DNA from: an uncultured Actinomycetales bacterium
GTDB lineage: Bacteria; Actinomycetota; Actinomycetes; S36-B12
Assembly (NCBI GenBank): GCA_913063435.1
Contig: CAJXYI010000021.1
Coordinates: 1-43,659 of the forward strand
Length of the DNA: 43,659 nucleotides
Direction: 5' to 3'
The notes beneath the pieces were generated by a model. It was not told where the DNA came from, did no database searches, and saw nothing but the letters and a program-made list of their open reading frames with translations. Below are positions 40,740 through 43,659 of the stretch, piece after piece (positions within the stretch are counted from its first letter, which is position 1; every line of letters starts with the position of its first letter). A program made the translations under genes and the position numbers.

Positions 40740-41282
40740 CTAGCGAGGCGCTGTCTTCTTGGCAGCGGTCTTCTTCGCCGGAGCCTTCTTGGCAGGAGCC
40801 TTCTTCGCCGGAGCCTTCTTCGCCGGAGCCTTCTTCGCGGCAGCCTTCTTCGCGGCAGCCTTCTTGGCAGGAGCCTTCTTCGCGGCAGCCTTCTTGGCCG
40901 GAGCCTTCTTCGCGGCAGCCTTCTTGGCCGGAGCCTTCTTCGCGGCAGCCTTCTTGGCCGGAGCCTTCTTCGCCGACTTCTTGGCGGTGCCCCCCGCGGC
41001 GCTCTTAACGCCGGAGACGATCGCCTTGAATTCCGCACCCGGGCGGAACTTCGGCAGTTTCGTGGCCTTGATCTTCACCGCTTCGCCGGTGCGCGGGTTG
41101 CGTCCGGTGCGCGCCGCTCGGGACTGGCGCTCGAAAACGCCGAAGCCGCTCAGGGCGACCTTGTCGCCGCGAGCGATGGACTTCTTGACCTCGTGGAGGA
41201 GCGTCTCGACGACCTCGGTGACGTCTTTCTTGCTCGCATCGAGCTGCGCTGCGACAGCGTCGATCAAATCCGCCTTATTCAC
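40740..41282 (-). CDS. hup: HU-family nucleoid protein with Lys/Ala/Pro-rich C-terminal tail
   Basis: Histone-like DNA-bending protein. Residues 1 to about 92 are a complete HU domain: [36 protein letters not shown] (DNA-binding arm, signature GRNPRTGE at 60-67) and KFRPGAEFK. Residues 99-180 are about 80 residues of [10 protein letters not shown] repeats like the tails of mycobacterial HupB and Streptomyces HupS. Such tails bind DNA and can be acetylated. GTG start at 41282 with AGAGGA 5 bases upstream. It has its own terminator and a candidate promoter, so it is probably monocistronic. Confidence 0.97.
   Translation of the reverse strand: MNKADLIDAVAAQLDASKKDVTEVVETLLHEVKKSIARGDKVALSGFGVFERQSRAARTGRNPRTGEAVKIKATKLPKFRPGAEFKAIVSGVKSAAGGTAKKSAKKAPAKKAAAKKAPAKKAAAKKAPAKKAAAKKAPAKKAAAKKAAAKKAPAKKAPAKKAPAKKAPAKKTAAKKTAPR
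40755..40979. repeat. 15-bp-period repeat array coding the HU tail
   Basis: The tail is built from near-identical units of the form GCCTTCTTCGCGGCA, GCCTTCTTGGCCGGA or GCCTTCTTCGCCGGA on the plus strand, each coding five residues (AKKAP or AKKAA). The near-identity at DNA level makes copy number prone to slippage and to assembly collapse. Confidence 0.93.
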
Positions 41283-41340
41283 TAGAGTCCTCTTTCGCAC
41301 ATGGATGGGATCGGTTCGGCCGGCGTGGCCGATGACCATC

Positions 41341-41346
41341 ACCCTA
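41341..41346 (-). promoter_or_regulatory. Candidate -10 of the HU gene
   Basis: TAGGGT on the minus strand fits the actinobacterial TANNNT -10 and would start transcription near 41334, giving a leader of about 52 bases that ends in AGAGGA before the GTG. No convincing -35 lies at 17-18 bases. The remaining bases up to the leuD stop (41453) show no other feature. Confidence 0.45.
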
Positions 41347-41452
41347 GTGCTTGTCCGCCGTCACGCGAACCGCGCCACGCCGAGGCGAAAACCGTTGCCC
41401 GACCGAGGCAATCTGGCGAAATGCCAACCCCGGCCAGCCGCAGTTGCGAGTG

Positions 41453-42040
41453 CTAGCGGGTCGTGGGAAGGAAACTGTGGCGTTGGGATTCGAAGGCGGA
41501 AATGTCATCGGCGTAGCGCAGGGTGATTCCGATGTCATCCAAGCCCTCCATCAATCGCCAGCGAACGTAGCCGTCCACGTCGAAGGGTGCTGACTGATCG
41601 GCATAGGCGATCACCTGCTGATCGAGATCCACGGTGACCGGTAGCGACGGCTCAGCCTCGATCCGCGCCCACAGGTCCTCGACGACGGACTGATCGACCG
41701 CAGCGGTCAACAGACCGGCCTTACCGGAATTTCCACGGAAGATATCGGCGAATCGTGGTGCGATGACGACCTTGAATCCATAGTCCTGCAACGCCCAGAC
41801 GGCATGTTCCCGTGATGATCCGGTTCCGAAATCGGGTCCGGCAACCAGAATCGTTGCGCCGTCGTACTGCGGCTGATTCAACACGAACTGCGGATCCGCC
41901 CGCCACCCCTTGAACAGTCCGTCCTCGAACCCGTGACGGGTGACGCGCTTGAGGTACTCGGCAGGAATGATCTGATCGGTGTCCACGTTGCTGCGTCGCA
42001 GTGGTACCGCAGTGCCGGTGTGAACGAGGAATTTGTCCAT
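41453..42040 (-). CDS. leuD: 3-isopropylmalate dehydratase small subunit
   Basis: With LeuC, isomerises 2-isopropylmalate to 3-isopropylmalate in leucine synthesis. The 195-residue swivel-domain protein has [39 protein letters not shown] (substrate-binding loop) and [14 protein letters not shown] start at 42040, 34 bases after leuC; a longer open frame upstream overlaps leuC and lacks similarity. Assignment secure. Confidence 0.97.
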   Translation of the reverse strand: MDKFLVHTGTAVPLRRSNVDTDQIIPAEYLKRVTRHGFEDGLFKGWRADPQFVLNQPQYDGATILVAGPDFGTGSSREHAVWALQDYGFKVVIAPRFADIFRGNSGKAGLLTAAVDQSVVEDLWARIEAEPSLPVTVDLDQQVIAYADQSAPFDVDGYVRWRLMEGLDDIGITLRYADDISAFESQRHSFLPTTR

Positions 42041-42074
42041 CTGCGCTGGTCGCCTTTCGGGGTTCGGGCTTGGG

Positions 42075-43475
42075 TTAGGACAGGTCTGCTGGGGCGGCGA
42101 GGTGACCCAGGACAGCCGTGGCCGCAGCGACTTCGGGTGACACCAGGTGGGTGCGTCCGCCAGGGCCTTGACGCCCCTCGAAGTTGCGGTTGGACGTCGA
42201 TGCACTGCGCTGCCCCGGTTCCAATTTGTCGGGGTTCATCCCCAGGCACATCGAGCATCCTGCTTCGCGCCACTCCGCTCCTGCGGCGCGGAAGATCTCG
42301 TCGAGACCCTCCGAGTGCGCCTCCAGACGAACTCGAGCCGATCCGGGGACCACGAGCATCCGCACCCCGTCGGCGACCTTGCGGCCCCGAAGGATTCCGG
42401 CGACCGCCCGTAGATCCTCCAGCCGGCCGTTGGTGCAAGAACCGACGAAAACGGTATCGACGGTGATGTCCTTCAACGGTGTCCCCGGTGTGAGGTCCAT
42501 GTACTCCAGGGCTCGTTCGATGGCGATGCGCTCGGTCTCATCGCGTGCATCCTCCGGTGCGGGGACGGACGCGCTGAGCGGGAGCCCCTGACCAGGGTTG
42601 GTTCCCCAGGTGACGAACGGGGATAGCGTGCTGGCGTCGATCACGACCTCCGTGTCGAAGACCGCGTCGTCATCCGTGGCCAGGCTGCGCCAGTACTCCA
42701 CCGCCTCATCCCACTCGGCACCGCTCGGTGCATGCGGACGACCCTGGACGTAGTCGAAGGTCGTCTCGTCCGGGGCGATCATGCCCGCCCGCGCACCCGC
42801 CTCGATCGACATATTGCACAGCGTCATGCGGCCTTCCATCGACAGCGATCGGATCGCATCCCCGCGGTACTCGATCACGTGGCCCTGGCCGCCGCCGGTT
42901 CCGATCTTGGCGATCACCGCGAGGATGATGTCCTTGGCCGTCACGTCCGGGGGCAGATCACCCTCGACGGTGACCGCCATCGTCTTGAAGGGTTTCAGGG
43001 GCAGGGTCTGGGTCGCGAGGACATGCTCGACCTCACTGGTGCCGATGCCGAAGGCCAGTGCGCCGAAAGCCCCGTGCGTCGAGGTGTGGGAGTCACCGCA
43101 CACGATGGTCATCCCCGGCTGGGTCAGCCCCAGCTGCGGGCCCACGACGTGAACGATGCCCTGCTCGACGCTGCCGAGTGGGAAGATCGGGATATCGAAT
43201 TCCGCAGCGTTGGCTCGCAACGCATCGACCTGGGCACGGGAGACCGGATCCGCGATCGGCCTGTCGATGTCGATCGTAGGCACGTTGTGATCCTCGGTGG
43301 CCAACGTCAGATCGGTTCGCCGCACCGGTCGATCGGCTGAGCGCAGCCCGTCGAACGCCTGCGGGCTGGTCACCTCGTGTGTGAGGTGCAGATCGATGTA
43401 CAGCAGATCGGGTTCCCCCTCGGCCCGCCGAACGACATGGTCATCCCAGACCTTCTGCGCCAGTGTGCGACCCAT
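42075..43475 (-). CDS. leuC: 3-isopropylmalate dehydratase large subunit
   Basis: Aconitase-family subunit carrying the [4Fe-4S] cluster. The 466-residue product has [40 protein letters not shown] (read in parts), [13 protein letters not shown] and the three cluster Cys in [14 protein letters not shown] and [12 protein letters not shown] 43475 has GGAGG 5 bases upstream, which decides the start, although the frame is open to 43553. In many Actinobacteria an IclR-type regulator (NdgR) is divergent from leuC; here the tRNA-Glu gene is directly upstream instead. Confidence 0.97.
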   Translation of the reverse strand: MGRTLAQKVWDDHVVRRAEGEPDLLYIDLHLTHEVTSPQAFDGLRSADRPVRRTDLTLATEDHNVPTIDIDRPIADPVSRAQVDALRANAAEFDIPIFPLGSVEQGIVHVVGPQLGLTQPGMTIVCGDSHTSTHGAFGALAFGIGTSEVEHVLATQTLPLKPFKTMAVTVEGDLPPDVTAKDIILAVIAKIGTGGGQGHVIEYRGDAIRSLSMEGRMTLCNMSIEAGARAGMIAPDETTFDYVQGRPHAPSGAEWDEAVEYWRSLATDDDAVFDTEVVIDASTLSPFVTWGTNPGQGLPLSASVPAPEDARDETERIAIERALEYMDLTPGTPLKDITVDTVFVGSCTNGRLEDLRAVAGILRGRKVADGVRMLVVPGSARVRLEAHSEGLDEIFRAAGAEWREAGCSMCLGMNPDKLEPGQRSASTSNRNFEGRQGPGGRTHLVSPEVAAATAVLGHLAAPADLS

Positions 43476-43535
43476 CGATTCCTCCCAGTGCCTGCATGCC
43501 GGTGTCTTCGAGCCGGGGTATTCCACCGTTGGCAT

Positions 43536-43571
43536 GACCGACCCCCGCAGCATGATGCGCGGGGGTCGGTC
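43536..43571 (-). promoter_or_regulatory. Perfect 13-bp hairpin in the tRNA-Glu / leuC spacer
   Basis: GACCGACCCCCGC (43536-43548) is exactly complementary to 43559-43571, with a 10-base loop that can itself form a GCA/TGC mini-stem. It begins 14 bases after the tRNA-Glu 3' end and lies 60 bases before the leuC ATG. No U-tract follows on either strand. It could end or process the tRNA transcript, or act in the leuC leader; the sequence does not decide. Confidence 0.6.
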
Positions 43572-43584
43572 AACCTGCCTCGCG

Positions 43585-43657
43585 TAGCCCCGACGGGATT
43601 CGAACCCGCGCTACCGCCTTGAGAGGGCGGCGTGCTAGGCCGCTACACAACGGGGCC
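43585..43657 (-). tRNA. tRNA-Glu (anticodon CUC)
   Basis: A 73-base tRNA on the minus strand. The anticodon stem CCGCC/GGCGG closes a CUCUCAA loop with anticodon CUC (codon GAG). The T arm has the TTCGAAT loop with stem GCGGG/CCCGT. The acceptor is GGCCCCG with CGGGGCT, then discriminator A; CCA is not encoded. The first acceptor pair is G1-U72. The gene lies upstream of leuC on the same strand. Confidence 0.95.
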
Positions 43658-43659
43658 GT

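Noticed and set aside
40688-41526. Long open frames on the plus strand opposite the HU gene, rich in Phe/Ala/Gly or Ser/Pro/Glu repeats
   Set aside because: They are mirror images of the AKKAP repeat of the HU tail; the HU protein explains the region fully.
43476-43584. T-box or leader-peptide attenuator for leuC
   Set aside because: The spacer is too short for a T-box and lacks its conserved sequence; the one short frame with ATG is simply the in-frame extension of leuC and has no Leu run.

Overview
The window is chromosomal DNA from a G+C-rich actinobacterium (class Actinomycetes). The evidence is gene order and family type: an actinobacterial integration host factor (mIHF) next to guanylate kinase, rpoZ, coaBC and metK; a pyr operon led by pyrR with a PH-like membrane protein between pyrC and carA; DUF2752 and HGxxPAAW proteins near trp genes; CofC of the F420 pathway; an HU protein with a long Lys/Ala/Pro tail; and GTG or TTG starts with TANNNT-type promoters. 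I cannot fix the order or genus. Almost all of the window is housekeeping biosynthesis; I see no phage, transposon, plasmid or CRISPR sequence.

Layout. (1) 1-4253, minus: fmt (cut by the window edge), def, priA and metK. MetK has a recognisable SAM-IV riboswitch in its leader (about 4283-4391). (2) 4395-17428, minus: a tightly packed pyrimidine operon, pyrR-pyrB-pyrC-PH protein-carA-carB-pyrK-pyrD-pyrF, running on into a fused mIHF-guanylate kinase gene, rpoZ and coaBC. Most junctions overlap by 1-4 bases, and a PyrR-binding RNA loop lies directly before the pyrR ribosome-binding site. (3) 17520-26101, minus: a metallo-beta-lactamase-fold hydrolase, pyk, gltD and gltB. (4) 26182-33877, minus: lgt, a membrane-anchored DsbA-like protein, trpA, trpB, trpC, a DUF2752 protein, a two-component system and an HGxxPAAW protein. 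(5) 33934-36846: thiL and ddl on minus, with an Lrp/AsnC effector-domain protein and a DUF3515 lipoprotein on plus. (6) 36889-43657: a Cys/Met-metabolism PLP enzyme (plus), gpsA and plsC (minus), cofC (plus), the HU gene (minus, with a strong terminator), leuD and leuC (minus), and tRNA-Glu(CUC).

The genes serve UMP synthesis, GMP phosphorylation, SAM and CoA supply, nitrogen assimilation, Trp and Leu synthesis, lipoprotein and phospholipid biogenesis, translation initiation and chromosome organisation. The points most worth checking are the in-frame mIHF-Gmk fusion, the SAM-IV aptamer before metK, the PyrR loop, the missing canonical start codon of coaBC, a matched pair of divergent leaderless promoters (ddl and the PLP enzyme), a PLP enzyme that has lost its usual N-P-T motif, and a two-component system placed between trp-associated membrane proteins.
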